DNA of 64,000 bases from Solicola gregarius (GCF_025790165.1 NZ_CP094970.1:1488001-1552000), one strand, 5' to 3'; counted from the stretch's first letter, positions 27,111-37,214 are shown. Numbers and translations: made by a program. Notes: generated from the letters alone by a model not told the origin.

Positions 27111-28705
27111 GTGGCGGCGTCCTCCTGCTTTCCGGTCGACTCCTGCAGCTTCTCGACGAACGCGTCGAGCTCACCTGCGGGGTCACCGCGGGGCACCCGG
27201 TCGAGCGCGGCGACCTCAACCACGGTACGCGAGCCGCCGTCGGGCCCGTCGTCGAGGCTCCGCACGCGTACCCAGGTACGTCGCGGGCGTACGTACAGCG
27301 ACAGCATGAGGCCGAGGAGCCCGATGACGACGCCGGTGAGCGGCACCGTCTGGCCCGGTGTGTCGCCGATCTGGAAGCGCGCGAACTTGCGCAGGTCGAC
27401 GAACTCGATCGACCCACGGCCATCGGGCAGGTCGACGACCTGACCGAGCGACAGGTTGACCCGGAACGGCTGGCCGTCCTTGCCCTTCAGCTGGGTCAGG
27501 TTGTCCTTGTCGAGCGAGTAGACCGACTGGGGCTCGCCGTCGTCCATGCCGAGGTCGCCTGCGTAGGCGAACAGCCCGAGGTTGGGGTTGACCGGTCCGG
27601 GGAAGATCGACACCGGCGCCTCGCCGTCCTGCAACGTTGCGGCGGTCGGCAGGAAGAAGCCCTGGAACCCGAGCTGCTCGGGCTTGGCCTCGGGCACCTT
27701 GATCACGCCGGACGACGTGTACGTGCCGTCCTCCGGCAGGAACGGCACCGGCCCGTTGTACGTCACCCGCCCCGTGCCGTCCTTGACCTTGACGACTGGC
27801 GCGTAGCCCTGCCCGACGAGGAACACCGAGGTGCCGTCGATCTCCAGCGGATGGTTGACGCTGATCTCGAACGGTTCGGGCTCGGCACCGGGCTCGGAGG
27901 TGTACGTGCCGTTGGCCTGGAAGTGCTTCGGCGCCCCACGCTGCGGCCCGTCGACCTGGAACTCAGCCTCGAGGGTGTCGAGGTGCACCGTGAACGGGGG
28001 CAACTGGTCCTCGGCGAACATCGCACCCGAGGAGATCTCGTCGTACTGCGTGAGCGTGTTGGAGAAGCCGTTGCCCTCGGTGACGATCACGTTGCCGCGG
28101 TAGCCGTACAGCCCGCCGGCGGCGACGCCGACGAGCACGACGACGAGCGAGCAGTGGAAGATCAGGTTGCCCGCCTCGCGCAGGTAGCCGTTCTCGGCGC
28201 GCAGCTCGCCGTCGACGACGTCGATGCGGGCGCGCTTGCGGCGCAGGATCGCACGCGCGTGCTCGAGCACCGTTTGCGGATCGGCGTCGGTCTGGTACGT
28301 ACGCGACTCGGGCAGTCGGTCGAACCGACGCGGCGCCTTCGGCGGCCTGGCCCGCAGTGCCCGCCAGTACACACCGAGCCGGGGGACGATGCAGCCCAGC
28401 AGCGAGACCATCAGCAGGATGTAGACGGCGGAGAACCACACCGACGTGTACACGCTGAACAGCCCGAGCTTGTCGTACACGGGCGCGAGGTCGGGGTGCT
28501 GCAGGAAGTAGCGGTCGACGGCCTGCCGGTCGACGGAACGCTGCGGGACGAGTGACCCTGGTATCGCGGCGAGCGCGAGCAGCAACAGCAGCATCAGCGC
28601 CGTACGCATCGAGGTGAGCTGCCGCCACATCCAGCGCAGGAGCTGCCGGGTCGACATCGCCGGTGCCGGGCCGGGGCTCTTCGGTGGTCGCGTCTTCGTC
28701 GCCAT
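27107..28705 (-). CDS. resB: Cytochrome c biogenesis protein ResB
   Basis: This 532-residue partner of CcsA/ResC works in system II cytochrome c maturation. Membrane helices lie near residues 30-50 (TALMLLLLLALAAIPGSLVP), 85-105, 180-200 and close to the C-terminus (VPLTGVVIGLLGLMLSL), with a large extracytoplasmic domain between the last two. The ATG at 28705 overlaps the ccdA stop (TGATG). The basic N-terminal extension (MATKTRPPKSPGP) is typical of actinobacterial ResB. Confidence 0.93.
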   Translation of the reverse strand: MATKTRPPKSPGPAPAMSTRQLLRWMWRQLTSMRTALMLLLLLALAAIPGSLVPQRSVDRQAVDRYFLQHPDLAPVYDKLGLFSVYTSVWFSAVYILLMVSLLGCIVPRLGVYWRALRARPPKAPRRFDRLPESRTYQTDADPQTVLEHARAILRRKRARIDVVDGELRAENGYLREAGNLIFHCSLVVVLVGVAAGGLYGYRGNVIVTEGNGFSNTLTQYDEISSGAMFAEDQLPPFTVHLDTLEAEFQVDGPQRGAPKHFQANGTYTSEPGAEPEPFEISVNHPLEIDGTSVFLVGQGYAPVVKVKDGTGRVTYNGPVPFLPEDGTYTSSGVIKVPEAKPEQLGFQGFFLPTAATLQDGEAPVSIFPGPVNPNLGLFAYAGDLGMDDGEPQSVYSLDKDNLTQLKGKDGQPFRVNLSLGQVVDLPDGRGSIEFVDLRKFARFQIGDTPGQTVPLTGVVIGLLGLMLSLYVRPRRTWVRVRSLDDGPDGGSRTVVEVAALDRVPRGDPAGELDAFVEKLQESTGKQEDAAT

Positions 28706-29451
28706 CAGACCACCGTCGTCACTGTCGGGAACCACGAGCGGATCTCGAGCACCAGCCAGTCCCACCAACCGGTGACGAGGGCGATGCCGACCAGGATCAG
28801 CAGGCCGCCGCCGATGTAGGAGATCAGCTGCTGGTGCCGTCGTACCCAGCCGACGGCGCCCATGAAGCGCCGGAAGCCGATGGCCGCCAGGATGAACGGC
28901 ACGCCGAGCCCGAGGCAGTAGCTCAGCGTCAGCAGCGCGCCGCGGCCGGCGCTCGCTTCGGACATCGACAGCCCGATCACCGCCGCCAGCGTCGGGCCGA
29001 GACAGGGGGTCCAGCCGATGCCGAACAGCGCGCCGAGCACCGGTGCGGCGGCGAGGCCGACTGCGGGGACGGCATGGACGCGTACGTCACGCTGCAGGAA
29101 CGGGATCCAGCCGATGAACGCGACACCGAGGACGATCACCACGATGCCGACCACGATCGAAACCGTGCGCTGGTACTCCTCGAGTCGGAAACCGAGGTGC
29201 CCGAACAACGCGCCCTCGGAGACGAACACGAACGAGAAGCCGAGCACGAACAGCACGGCGCCGGCCAGCATACGGCCCCGCCGGGACGACTCGAGATCGG
29301 CAGCCGACAGGCCGGTCATGTACGACAGGTAGCCGGGCAGCAGGGGTACGACGCACGGCGAGAAGAACGACACGAGTCCGGCGACCAGCGCGACCGGGAT
29401 CGCCAGCACGAGCGCGCCGGACACGGCGGTCTCACCGAACCACGTACCCAT
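28705..29451 (-). CDS. ccdA: Cytochrome c biogenesis thiol-disulfide transporter CcdA
   Basis: This 248-residue membrane protein with six helices passes electrons from cytoplasmic thioredoxin to extracytoplasmic thiol proteins such as ResA. The two redox Cys are in FFSPCVVPLLPGYLSY (first helix) and GWTPCLGPTLAAVIGL (fourth helix). The ATG at 29451 overlaps the end of the ResA-like gene, so production is coupled. The order ResA, CcdA, ResB, CcsA is a complete system II set. Confidence 0.94.
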   Translation of the reverse strand: MGTWFGETAVSGALVLAIPVALVAGLVSFFSPCVVPLLPGYLSYMTGLSAADLESSRRGRMLAGAVLFVLGFSFVFVSEGALFGHLGFRLEEYQRTVSIVVGIVVIVLGVAFIGWIPFLQRDVRVHAVPAVGLAAAPVLGALFGIGWTPCLGPTLAAVIGLSMSEASAGRGALLTLSYCLGLGVPFILAAIGFRRFMGAVGWVRRHQQLISYIGGGLLILVGIALVTGWWDWLVLEIRSWFPTVTTVV

Positions 29452-30029
29452 CAGGAGTCGGCCTGTACGTCCTCGACGAGACCGATCAGGGTCGACGCGG
29501 TCGTCTCGCCGCGTACCTGTGCGGCGACGCGCCCCTGGTCGTCGATCACCCACGTCGTCGGTACGCCCGGCGCCGGCATGCTGTCGACGAAGCGCAGCAC
29601 CTGCTCGCCGTCGTAGTCCTGGATCGTCGGGAACTCGAAGCCCGCCTGCTTGGCGAACTGCACGTCCTGCGACGGAGCGCCCTCACCGGCCTGGCTCTTC
29701 GTGGCGAGCCCGAGGAACTGCACGTTCTTCGACTCCAGCTCGTCGGCCGCCTCGACCAGCTCGGGTGCCTCCTTGCGGCACGGCCCGCACCACTGGCCCC
29801 AGACGTTCACGACGATCGTCTTGTCGGCGAAGTCGTCGGTCGAGACCTGCTTGCCCTCGAGGCTCTCGCCCTCGAGCGTCGGCGCGTCCTCCCGATCGGC
29901 CGCGTCGACCCGGGTGATGCTGCCGTCGCCGCTGATGAACCCAGTGTCGCCGCCCTCGGCGGTCGAACAGCCGGCAACGGCGACGAGAAGCGCCGCAGCA
30001 ACCACAAGGCGTCGGACTGGGAATCGCAC
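29451..30029 (-). CDS. resA: TlpA/ResA-like thioredoxin lipoprotein
   Basis: This 192-residue lipoprotein has a lipobox VAGC (Cys21) and a thioredoxin fold with active site WCGPC (Cys81, Cys84) in VVNVWGQWCGPCRKEAPELV. The cis-Pro loop is GVPTTW. It reduces apocytochrome c Cys residues outside the membrane, using electrons from CcdA. GTG start at 30029, 6 nt after the phosphatase stop; the ribosome site is poor, so coupling is likely. Confidence 0.92.
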   Translation of the reverse strand: MRFPVRRLVVAAALLVAVAGCSTAEGGDTGFISGDGSITRVDAADREDAPTLEGESLEGKQVSTDDFADKTIVVNVWGQWCGPCRKEAPELVEAADELESKNVQFLGLATKSQAGEGAPSQDVQFAKQAGFEFPTIQDYDGEQVLRFVDSMPAPGVPTTWVIDDQGRVAAQVRGETTASTLIGLVEDVQADS

Positions 30030-30035
30030 GGGGGG

Positions 30036-30701
30036 TTACGCACCTGCCGTGAAGCTGTCGGCGACCTTCGGGGTCAGCAGGTCGCGCGCGGGCTCGTTGT
30101 ACGTGAGCGAGACGATGCGCTCACCGTCGTACTCGACGGACGTGACGCTCGCGAGCGAGCACTGCCGACGGCGCGGGTCGTGCGCGAACCGGCGGCCCTC
30201 GATGGCCATCCGCGCGGTCCAGACCGGCAGCTGGTGCGAGACGATCAGTGCCTCGTGTCCTTCCGCGGCATCGCGCGCGTCGGACATCGCGGCCAGCATG
30301 CGGGCGGCGATCTCGGTGTACGGCTCTCCCCACGACGGCCGCATCGGGTTGCGCAACAGCCACCAGACGCTCGGGTGGCGAAGGGAGCCGTCTCCGACGC
30401 CGAAGCGTTTGCCCTCGAAGGTGTTGCCCGCTTCGATCACGCGCTCGTCGGTGGTGACGTCGACGCCGAACGCCTTCGCCGACGGCGCAGCCGTCTCCTG
30501 GGCCCGCTCGAGCGGCGACGCGACGATGTGCGTGATGTCGGCGTTACGCCCGGTGAGCCACTCGGCCGCCCGGTCGGCCATCTGCTGGCCCAGCTCGGAC
30601 AGGTGGTAGTCCGGCAGCCGCCCGTACAACACGCCGCGGGGGTTGAAGACCTCGCCGTGGCGCATCAGGTGCACGACGGTGCGGGCGGATGAATCGGTCA
30701 C
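30036..30701 (-). CDS. Histidine phosphatase family protein
   Basis: This 221-residue phosphoglycerate-mutase-like protein has the catalytic LMRHGEVFNPRGVLYGR and the second conserved His in ALIVSHQLPVWTARM. ASPLERAQETA is the family Arg/Glu block. GTG start at 30701. It lies between hemL and the cytochrome maturation genes, as Rv0525 does in M. tuberculosis. The substrate is unknown; members act on small phosphates or proteins. Confidence 0.9.
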   Translation of the reverse strand: MTDSSARTVVHLMRHGEVFNPRGVLYGRLPDYHLSELGQQMADRAAEWLTGRNADITHIVASPLERAQETAAPSAKAFGVDVTTDERVIEAGNTFEGKRFGVGDGSLRHPSVWWLLRNPMRPSWGEPYTEIAARMLAAMSDARDAAEGHEALIVSHQLPVWTARMAIEGRRFAHDPRRRQCSLASVTSVEYDGERIVSLTYNEPARDLLTPKVADSFTAGA

Positions 30702-30724
30702 TGGGTGCCTCGGTCTTTCGTACG

Positions 30725-32059
30725 TCAGTGCGCTGGCGGCGCGGCAGCGGCGGCGCGGGCGGCGGCGGGCAGTGCGGCGGCGATGCGCTCGATCGCGCGG
30801 TCGTCGTGTGCGGCGGACACGAACCACGACTCGAAGGCGCTCGGCGGCAGGTAGACACCCGCGTCGAGCATCGCGTGGAAGAACGCCTTGTGCTGCTTGA
30901 CGTTCTGCGCCTGCGCCTGCTCGAAGTCGGTCACCGTATCCGTGCCGTCAACGAAGAAGATGCTGAACAGGTTCCCGGCAGCCTGCGCCACGTGCGGCAC
31001 TCCCGCCTCGGTCAACGCCTCCGACGCGAGCGTACGCACCTGGCCGGCGACCGCGTCGAGCTGTTCGTACACGGCATCGGTCGCGAGCCGCAGGGTGGTG
31101 TAGCCCGCGGTGGTGGCTATCGGGTTGCCCGACAGCGTGCCCGCCTGGTAGACGGGCCCCTCGGGTGCGAGCCGGCTCATCAGGTCGTCGCGGCCGCCGA
31201 ACGCGGCCGCCGGGAACCCGCCGCCCATGACCTTGCCGAACGTCAGCAGATCGGGCCGCCAGCCCTCGGCGGCGCCGTCGAGGCCCCAGTGACCGGACCT
31301 GCTGACCCGGAAGCCGGTCATCACCTCGTCGCTGATGAACAGCGCGCCGTTGCGGGCGCAGGTCTCGCTCAGGAACTTGTTGAACCCGGGCAACGGCGGC
31401 ACCGCGCCCATGTTTCCGGCGGCCGCCTCGGTGATGACGCACGCGATCTGGTCGCCGTACTCGGCGAACGCCTTCTCGACCGCCGCAGTGTCGTTGTACG
31501 GCACCACGATGGTCTGAGCCGTCGATGCTTCGGGGACGCCGGGAGTACCGGGGAGCCCGAAGGTGACGACGCCGGAGCCGGCAGAGACCAGCAGTGAGTC
31601 GACGTGACCGTGGTAGCAACCGGCGAACTTCATCACCAGGTCGCGTCCCGTACACCCGCGGGCCAACCGGATCGCGGACATTGTGGCTTCAGTGCCGGAC
31701 GACACCAGGCGCACCGAGTCGACGGGAGTACGCGTGACGATCTCCTCCGCGAGCAGCACCTCGGGCTCGCTCGGGGTGCCGAAGGATGTGCCGGCGGCCG
31801 CGGCTCGCTGCACGGCGTCGATCACCTCGGGGTGGGCGTGCCCCAGCAGCATCGGCCCCCAGGAGCCGACCAGGTCGACGTACTCGGTGCCGTCGACGTC
31901 GGTGAGGTACGGTCCGGTGCCGCTGGCCATGAATCGGGGCGTACCCCCGACCGCGCGGAACGCGCGCACGGGTGAGTTGACGCCGCCGGGCGACACCGCT
32001 CGGGCACGCTCGAACAGGGCCGCCGAAGCGGGGAAATCGGGAGTGGATTCGGCCGTCAC
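30725..32059 (-). CDS. hemL: Glutamate-1-semialdehyde 2,1-aminomutase
   Basis: This 444-residue PLP enzyme makes 5-aminolevulinate in the C5 heme pathway. It opens with [16 protein letters not shown], has [27 protein letters not shown], the [10 protein letters not shown] Asp that contacts PLP, and the Schiff-base Lys in [18 protein letters not shown]. The GTG at 32059 gives the canonical length. It heads the run through cytochrome maturation genes and supplies the same pathway as hemA, hemC, hemD and hemB at 37.7-42.7 kb. Confidence 0.95.
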   Translation of the reverse strand: MTAESTPDFPASAALFERARAVSPGGVNSPVRAFRAVGGTPRFMASGTGPYLTDVDGTEYVDLVGSWGPMLLGHAHPEVIDAVQRAAAAGTSFGTPSEPEVLLAEEIVTRTPVDSVRLVSSGTEATMSAIRLARGCTGRDLVMKFAGCYHGHVDSLLVSAGSGVVTFGLPGTPGVPEASTAQTIVVPYNDTAAVEKAFAEYGDQIACVITEAAAGNMGAVPPLPGFNKFLSETCARNGALFISDEVMTGFRVSRSGHWGLDGAAEGWRPDLLTFGKVMGGGFPAAAFGGRDDLMSRLAPEGPVYQAGTLSGNPIATTAGYTTLRLATDAVYEQLDAVAGQVRTLASEALTEAGVPHVAQAAGNLFSIFFVDGTDTVTDFEQAQAQNVKQHKAFFHAMLDAGVYLPPSAFESWFVSAAHDDRAIERIAAALPAAARAAAAAPPAH

Positions 32060-32159
32060 GGCTCCATTGTCGCTGACCGCGGAACCCGTCGTACGCGCGG
32101 CCCGTCGTACGTACCGTGGGCCGGGAAGCCGGCCCTGGTCCAGCAAAGTGGTCGGACTC

Positions 32160-32189
32160 TTAACACATCGGCCGATCCTGACATAGGGT
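32160..32189 (+). promoter_or_regulatory. Promoter candidate for the lytic transglycosylase gene
   Basis: TTAACA (32160-32165) and TAGGGT (32184-32189) are separated by 18 nt, about 59 nt before the GTG at 32248. It lies in the divergent region with hemL. Confidence 0.4.
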
Positions 32190-32247
32190 GGCCTTCGGGA
32201 CCGTTGTCACGGGGAGGCAGCGGCCAATCGAGTCGGGGAGTGGAACC

Positions 32248-33944
32248 GTGAGGGACGCAGCGGTCAAGGCGAGACGCGGTGGGTCGCATCGATCCACCGG
32301 TGTCCGCTGGTGGCAAGCCGTTTCTGCGGTCGTGCCCATCACCCTGGTCGCGAGCGCCTGGGGCATCGCGATCACCGCAACCCCCGCCTCCGACACGATC
32401 GACGCGAAGGTCGACGACCACTCCGACCACGGCACCCCGACCGTCACCGACATTCCGACCGACGGGTTCGCCAAGCCGACGTTCGGCAAGGTCAAGAAGC
32501 ACCAGTCGGCCCTAGCGCCACTGTCCGGCTTCGGCAAGAAGCAGCCGACCGCGACGGCGCTGAAGAGCTCCCCCTCCCGTCGGCCGCGATCGACGCGTAC
32601 CACGACGCGGCGAAGGTGATGGCCAACGCCAAGGCGTCCTGCAAGCTCGACTGGACGCTCGTCGCCGCGATCGGGCGGGTCGAGTCCGACCACGGCCAGT
32701 ACGGCGGCAGCCAGATCGACACGACCGGCGACTCCGACCCGAAGATCATCGGCATCCCGCTCGACGGTTCCAACAACACCGCGGCGATCAGCGACACCGA
32801 TGGCGGCCAGCTCGACGGCGACTCGACCTGGGACCGCGCCGTGGGGCCGATGCAGTTCATCCCGTCGACCTGGGACCTCGTCGGCGTCGACGGCAACGGC
32901 GACGGCGTGAAGAGCCCGCACAACATCTACGATGCCGCGCTGGCCACCGCGGTCTACCTGTGCGCGAGCGACGAAGACGTCAGCACCGAGGGTGGCGCGA
33001 GCGAGGCGGTCTTCAGCTACAACCACTCCAACGACTACGTCGCGACGGTGCTCGCGATCGCCGACCGGTACAAGGACGGCGACTTCACCGAGACGCCCAG
33101 CATCTACCTCCCCGAGACGCCGGACTCCGACGACGAGCTGTTCGACCCCGACACGTACGACCCGGGCCCCGAGAGCGACGGCAACGGCAACGGCAACGGC
33201 AACAACTCCGACGGCGACAACGGCTCGGGCGGCAAGAACGAGCTCAAGCCGACGACCTTCGGGCCGGGCGAGACCGGCGACGGCGGCCCGCACCAGATCC
33301 AGCCGATCGAGACCGGCGGATCCGGCCACTCCAACGGCCCGGGCCCCGACGAGGTCGGCGCCGCCGAGCCCGAGCACGACAACCAGCTCGAGGAGCAGGT
33401 GATCGGGAGCGGGCCGAACTCCGGCAAGCCCACCGACCCGCACGGCACGAACAAACCGGACGAGATCCACGGCTTCGTCGACGACAAGTCACCGAAGAAC
33501 CACAAGCCCAAGAACGACGGCAAGCCCGACGGTCCCGGCGTCGACATCCGGCCCACCAAGGACGACCCGAAGACCAAGGGCCCCGGTGTCGACGTCAAGC
33601 CGACCCAGGATGACCCGAAGACCAAGGACGCGACCAAGCCGAAGGGCGCCCAGTCCGACGTACGCCCCAAGCACCTGGCGACGACCAAGCCCCGCGAAGG
33701 CGGCGCGACCGTACGCCCGAAGCACCGTGCCGAGGACACCGAGCAGCGCCCGAAGACCTCCGCCGGCGTAGCCGAAGCGTGCACCGACGGCAGCGAGGAA
33801 CTGCAGGCCGACGGTACGAAGCTCAGCGAGAAGCAGGCGGACGCGCTGGTCACCGATTGCGTCGACAACTCCTCGGTGGTGTGGTCGCAGACGAGCGGCA
33901 ACCCGGTCCTCGACTGGATGACCGCCCAGGTCAGCGAGCTCTAG
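32248..33944 (+). pseudogene. Lytic transglycosylase with repetitive tail, frameshifted
   Basis: The N-terminus (GTG at 32248 with GGGGAG site) has a membrane or signal segment, WWQAVSAVVPITLVASAWG. It stays in frame to about 32570 (TATALKSSP). The SLT-like domain continues in the -1 frame: LPSAAIDAYHDAAKVMANAK, catalytic Glu in AAIGRVESDHGQYGG, then GPMQFIPSTWDLVGVDGNGD and AALATAVYLC. Adding one C to the C5 run at 32570-32574 would restore one frame of about 565 codons. The C-terminal half is Pro/Lys/Asp/Gly-rich with repeats DDPKTKGPGVDV and RPKH. It would cleave peptidoglycan. Sequencing error or true loss cannot be decided here. Confidence 0.8.
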
Positions 33945-34001
33945 TCGGCGCGGTGCCGTTCCCCGTCCAGGGCGAGCCTCCGACACGCTAGTCTTCCGCG
34001 C

Positions 34002-34724
34002 ATGGCGCGGCATGCTTCTACTCCTCGACTGCTGTCCTGGTGGCAGCGACTGGCGATCGCGGTACCCGTTCTGTTGCTCGCGGGTGTCGTCACCATCGCC
34101 ATCACCCAACGCGACGACACGGCTGCGCCGTCGGACGCCGATATCGCGGGGGCTCCGGTATCCCAGACGACACCGCCGCCGACCGACGGCGACCACTCCG
34201 ACGCGATCGGCGCGGACTCCGATACCACCACGAGCGCCGGCGACGAGGCCGACACGACGGACGACGAGACCGGCCGCCCCGAACCGCGTGAGACGGGGCC
34301 GGCCGACGACCAGATCACCCCGGACGAGGGCTCCGACTCCGACGAGTCCGACCCTGACGAGTCGGGCCCTGACGGCTCCGGAACCGACAACACCGAGTCG
34401 CCCGAGACCATCGGCCCCGACTCCGACGACGAGACCGGCACGGCGGACGGCCCGGATTCCGGCAATGACGATGACGAGACGGGGCCGACGACCCCACCTG
34501 ACGACGACACCGATCCGACGGAGCCACCCGACGAGACGGACACCGTCACGATGGGCGACGCGATCGCCGCATGCCGTGCCGAGATCGGCGCGGGTCACGT
34601 CAACAAAGCGGTCCGTACCTGCGCCGACGCGCTCGTCGGTACGCCCGTCTCCCAGCTGCAGTCGAACGTCGCCGACGCGGTCAGTCAGCTGGGCTGCCTG
34701 CTCTCCCCGCTCTGCCGTTTCTGA
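34002..34724 (+). CDS. Membrane-anchored acidic-stalk protein of unknown function
   Basis: This 240-residue protein has a basic N-terminus and one membrane helix (about residues 14-35, WWQRLAIAVPVLLLAGVV). About 145 residues follow, built mostly from Asp, Glu, Thr, Ser, Gly and Pro. The C-terminal domain of about 50 residues has three Cys (IAACRAEIG, VRTCADAL, LGCLLSPLCRF adds more). The stalk is probably disordered and surface-exposed. It lies 57 nt after the transglycosylase gene in the same direction, suggesting a wall-related role. No family recognised. Confidence 0.78.
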   Translation: MARHASTPRLLSWWQRLAIAVPVLLLAGVVTIAITQRDDTAAPSDADIAGAPVSQTTPPPTDGDHSDAIGADSDTTTSAGDEADTTDDETGRPEPRETGPADDQITPDEGSDSDESDPDESGPDGSGTDNTESPETIGPDSDDETGTADGPDSGNDDDETGPTTPPDDDTDPTEPPDETDTVTMGDAIAACRAEIGAGHVNKAVRTCADALVGTPVSQLQSNVADAVSQLGCLLSPLCRF

Positions 34725-34841
34725 CGTCCGGCACGCACCCGCACCGGTCGCCACACCGAAGTCGTGCGTATCGCATGGGCCCGTTGGGCGCTATCCGTAC
34801 CTAGCGTGGCGCCATCGATCACTCCGACAAGGGAACCGATC

Positions 34842-35438
34842 ATGGCACTCTCAACAGCACCGGAACGCGAACCGACCACTCGTCCCGAGCCGACGACGCG
34901 TGGGCGGCACTGGGTCGTGCGCCGATGGCCGACCTGGGTCGCGCTCGCATCGGCCGCCGTCACGTTCGACGGGCCCGGCGGAGCGCCCGTCGACGACCTG
35001 GCGCAGTTCGTCATCATCTTGCAGCTGATCTACGTCGTCGCCGCCACGATCGGATGGCGCTGGCTCGGATGGGCGGGGTTGTTCGCCTCGGTTCCGCTCA
35101 CGATGGCGGTCGAGGCACAGACGCTGGTGAGTCCCGCGACGCTCCTGGTGGGCGTCGCGCTCGTCGTCCTGGCGTGGGGTGTGGCACGCCCGCAGCTACG
35201 CCGCTCCGGCACGTACGCCACGCAGGCGGCCGGCATGGTGATGTTCGCCGCGCTGGCGCTGGTCGCACTCGCGGCGGCCCCCGACCTGGCCCTGTATCTC
35301 ACCGCGGCCGGCTGGTTCGCGCACGGTGCGTGGGACTTCGTCCACCTCTGGAAGGACCGCGTCGTGCTGCGGTCGTTCGCCGAGTGGTGCGGAGTTGTCG
35401 ACGTGCTGCTCGCGGCCGAGCTCGTGCTGCTCGCCTGA
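34842..35438 (+). CDS. Multi-pass membrane protein of unknown function
   Basis: This 198-residue protein has about six hydrophobic segments after a basic N-terminus (PTWVALASAAVTF, FVIILQLIYVVAATIGW, LLVGVALVVLAWGVA, GMVMFAALALVALAAA, DVLLAAELVLLA). The ATG at 34842 was chosen over an upstream in-frame ATG because it follows AAGGGAACCG and starts the conserved-looking part. It precedes the histidine kinase by 20 nt in the same direction and may be co-transcribed with it. Function unknown. Confidence 0.75.
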   Translation: MALSTAPEREPTTRPEPTTRGRHWVVRRWPTWVALASAAVTFDGPGGAPVDDLAQFVIILQLIYVVAATIGWRWLGWAGLFASVPLTMAVEAQTLVSPATLLVGVALVVLAWGVARPQLRRSGTYATQAAGMVMFAALALVALAAAPDLALYLTAAGWFAHGAWDFVHLWKDRVVLRSFAEWCGVVDVLLAAELVLLA

Positions 35439-35458
35439 AGTCAGGGCAGACTGTGGCC

Positions 35459-36612
35459 GTGCAGACAGTTGCCGCGACTGCGGGTCTCCCGCCGCGGAGC
35501 GACCGCGCCCGGCTCGCGACGATGTTCCACCTGGCGAGCAATGTCATCGTCTCCTTCATCGTGCCGCTCGCCGCCCTCCCGTCGACCGCGAGCACCGGGC
35601 GTACGTGGGTGGCCGCCGGCCTCGTTGCGGTCTACGCGGTGCTGCACGGGCTCGTTCTGCGCGGCGCGGTCTCGCCCTGGATGGCGACCCGTACGCGCGA
35701 CCTGCTGATGTGGGCGCTGGTCGCGGTCACGGCGCTCGCGTGGCCGTTGATGATGCCGATCGACGACGGCGGTCCGCTGGCGTGGGCATGGTTGACGGTG
35801 TTCACGATCGGCGCGGTCGTCCTCGTCTGGCGCCCGGTCGCGGCCGGCTGTGTCGTGGTCACGATCGTCGCGGCGGACGTTCTGGGAGCCGTCGCGTACG
35901 ACGAACCGTGGCCGGGGGTCGTGCTCGTGTCGCTGCTGGTCGGTGGTGCGGTCGCCGCCGCCGAGTGGCTCGCGGTCTGGATGTTTCGGGTGCTCCTTGC
36001 GGCCGAGGCCGGGCGCGAGGCGGAGGCCCGGCTCGCCGTTGCCGAGGAGCGACTGCGCTTCGCCCGAGACTTGCACGACGTCATCGGGCACCGCCTCACG
36101 GTCATCGCGCTGAAGGCCGAGCTCGCCGGCAGCCTGGCCGACGTCGATCCGCGGCGGGTCGTCGCCGAGACCGAGGCGATCCGAACCCTGGCCGGCACCG
36201 CGCTGCGGGAGGTACGCGAGACCGTGCACGACGTGCACACGACCGACGTCGACGAGCAGCTCCGCGCGGCAGAGCTGGTACTCACGTCCGCGGGTGTCCG
36301 CTGCACGATCCACTACGAAGAGCTCGACCTCTCACCGGTGACCGCCCGCTTCCTCGGCTCCGTCGTACGCGAGGGCGTGACGAAATCCTGCGACACAGCG
36401 ACGCGCGTACGTGCGACATCCGGGTCACGGCCGCCAGCAACGGCTGCCGGCTGACGATCGTGAACGACCGGCCTCGTACCCCTGCGGTCCCCACCTCCGG
36501 GACCGGCCTGGCCGGTCTTGCGGACCGGGCTGTCGCGATCGGAGCGCGGGTCGAAGGGCGCCGCGAGCGCGATACGTTCGTGCTCGAAGCAGAGAGCGGG
36601 CTGGACGGATGA
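35459..36612 (+). pseudogene. NarL-family sensor histidine kinase (DesK-like), frameshifted
   Basis: The first frame encodes about five N-terminal membrane helices and a HisKA_3 dimerisation block with the phospho-acceptor His in RFARDLHDVIGHRLTVIALKA. It continues to VVREGVT near 36382. The expected ATP-binding N-box (TNILRHSDAR) then breaks: the rest, ILRHSDARTCDIRV through TGLAGLADR, lies in another frame. One missing base in CGAAATCC (36381-36388), for example AAC-ATC, would repair it. The stop overlaps the response regulator start (ATGA). It is either a sequencing error or an inactivated kinase. Confidence 0.82.
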
Positions 36613-37214
36613 TTCGGGTTCTACTCGCAGAGGACGAGGAGATGATCCGCGTCGCGCTGGCGGCGCTGGTCGACCGCGAGGACGATCTGGAGATCGTCGC
36701 GCAGGCGGCCGATGGCGCGGAGGCGGTCGACCTCGCCCGGGCGCACCGTCCCGACGTCGCCGTCGTCGACCTCGAGATGCCCAAGCGCGACGGGCTCGAG
36801 GTGGTCGCCGAGCTAGCCCGCGCACTGCCCGACTGCGCGGTCGTGATCCTCACCGGTCACGGCCGACCGGCGGTGCTGCGCAAGGCGTTGTCGTCCGGTG
36901 CGCGCGGCTTCCTCGCGAAGGGCGCACCGGGTACCGCACTGTCCGATGTCATCCGCCGCGTGCACGACGGCAGCCGCTACGTCGACCCCGTGCTCGCCGC
37001 CGATGCGCTCACGGCACCGTCGTCCCCGCTCACCGCGCGCGAGACGGAGGTACTCGCCACCGCGGGGCTCGACCGCCCGGTCCGGGAGGTCGCCCGGACG
37101 CTGCACCTGTCGCCCGGAACGGTCCGCAACTACCTCGCGTCGGCGGCGCAGAAGCTCGGCGCAACCGGCCGTGCGGAGGCGTTCCGCCTCGCCCGCGAGC
37201 AGGACTGGCTCTGA
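36609..37214 (+). CDS. NarL/LuxR-family response regulator
   Basis: This 201-residue protein has a receiver domain (MIRVLLAEDEEMIRVALAAL; phospho-Asp in VAVVDLEMPKRDG near residue 54; Lys in ARGFLAKGAPG) and a LuxR-type helix-turn-helix from about residue 138 (LTARETEVLATAGLDRPVRE, then LHLSPGTVRNYLASAAQKLG). Its ATG overlaps the kinase stop. The pair resembles DesK/DesR systems that sense membrane state, but the signal is unknown. Confidence 0.93.
   Translation: MIRVLLAEDEEMIRVALAALVDREDDLEIVAQAADGAEAVDLARAHRPDVAVVDLEMPKRDGLEVVAELARALPDCAVVILTGHGRPAVLRKALSSGARGFLAKGAPGTALSDVIRRVHDGSRYVDPVLAADALTAPSSPLTARETEVLATAGLDRPVREVARTLHLSPGTVRNYLASAAQKLGATGRAEAFRLAREQDWL

Noticed and set aside
32560-32585. 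Programmed -1 frameshifting in the transglycosylase gene
   Set aside because: The C5 run is not an X-XXY-YYZ slippery site and no downstream pseudoknot is evident. A one-base error or mutation is simpler.
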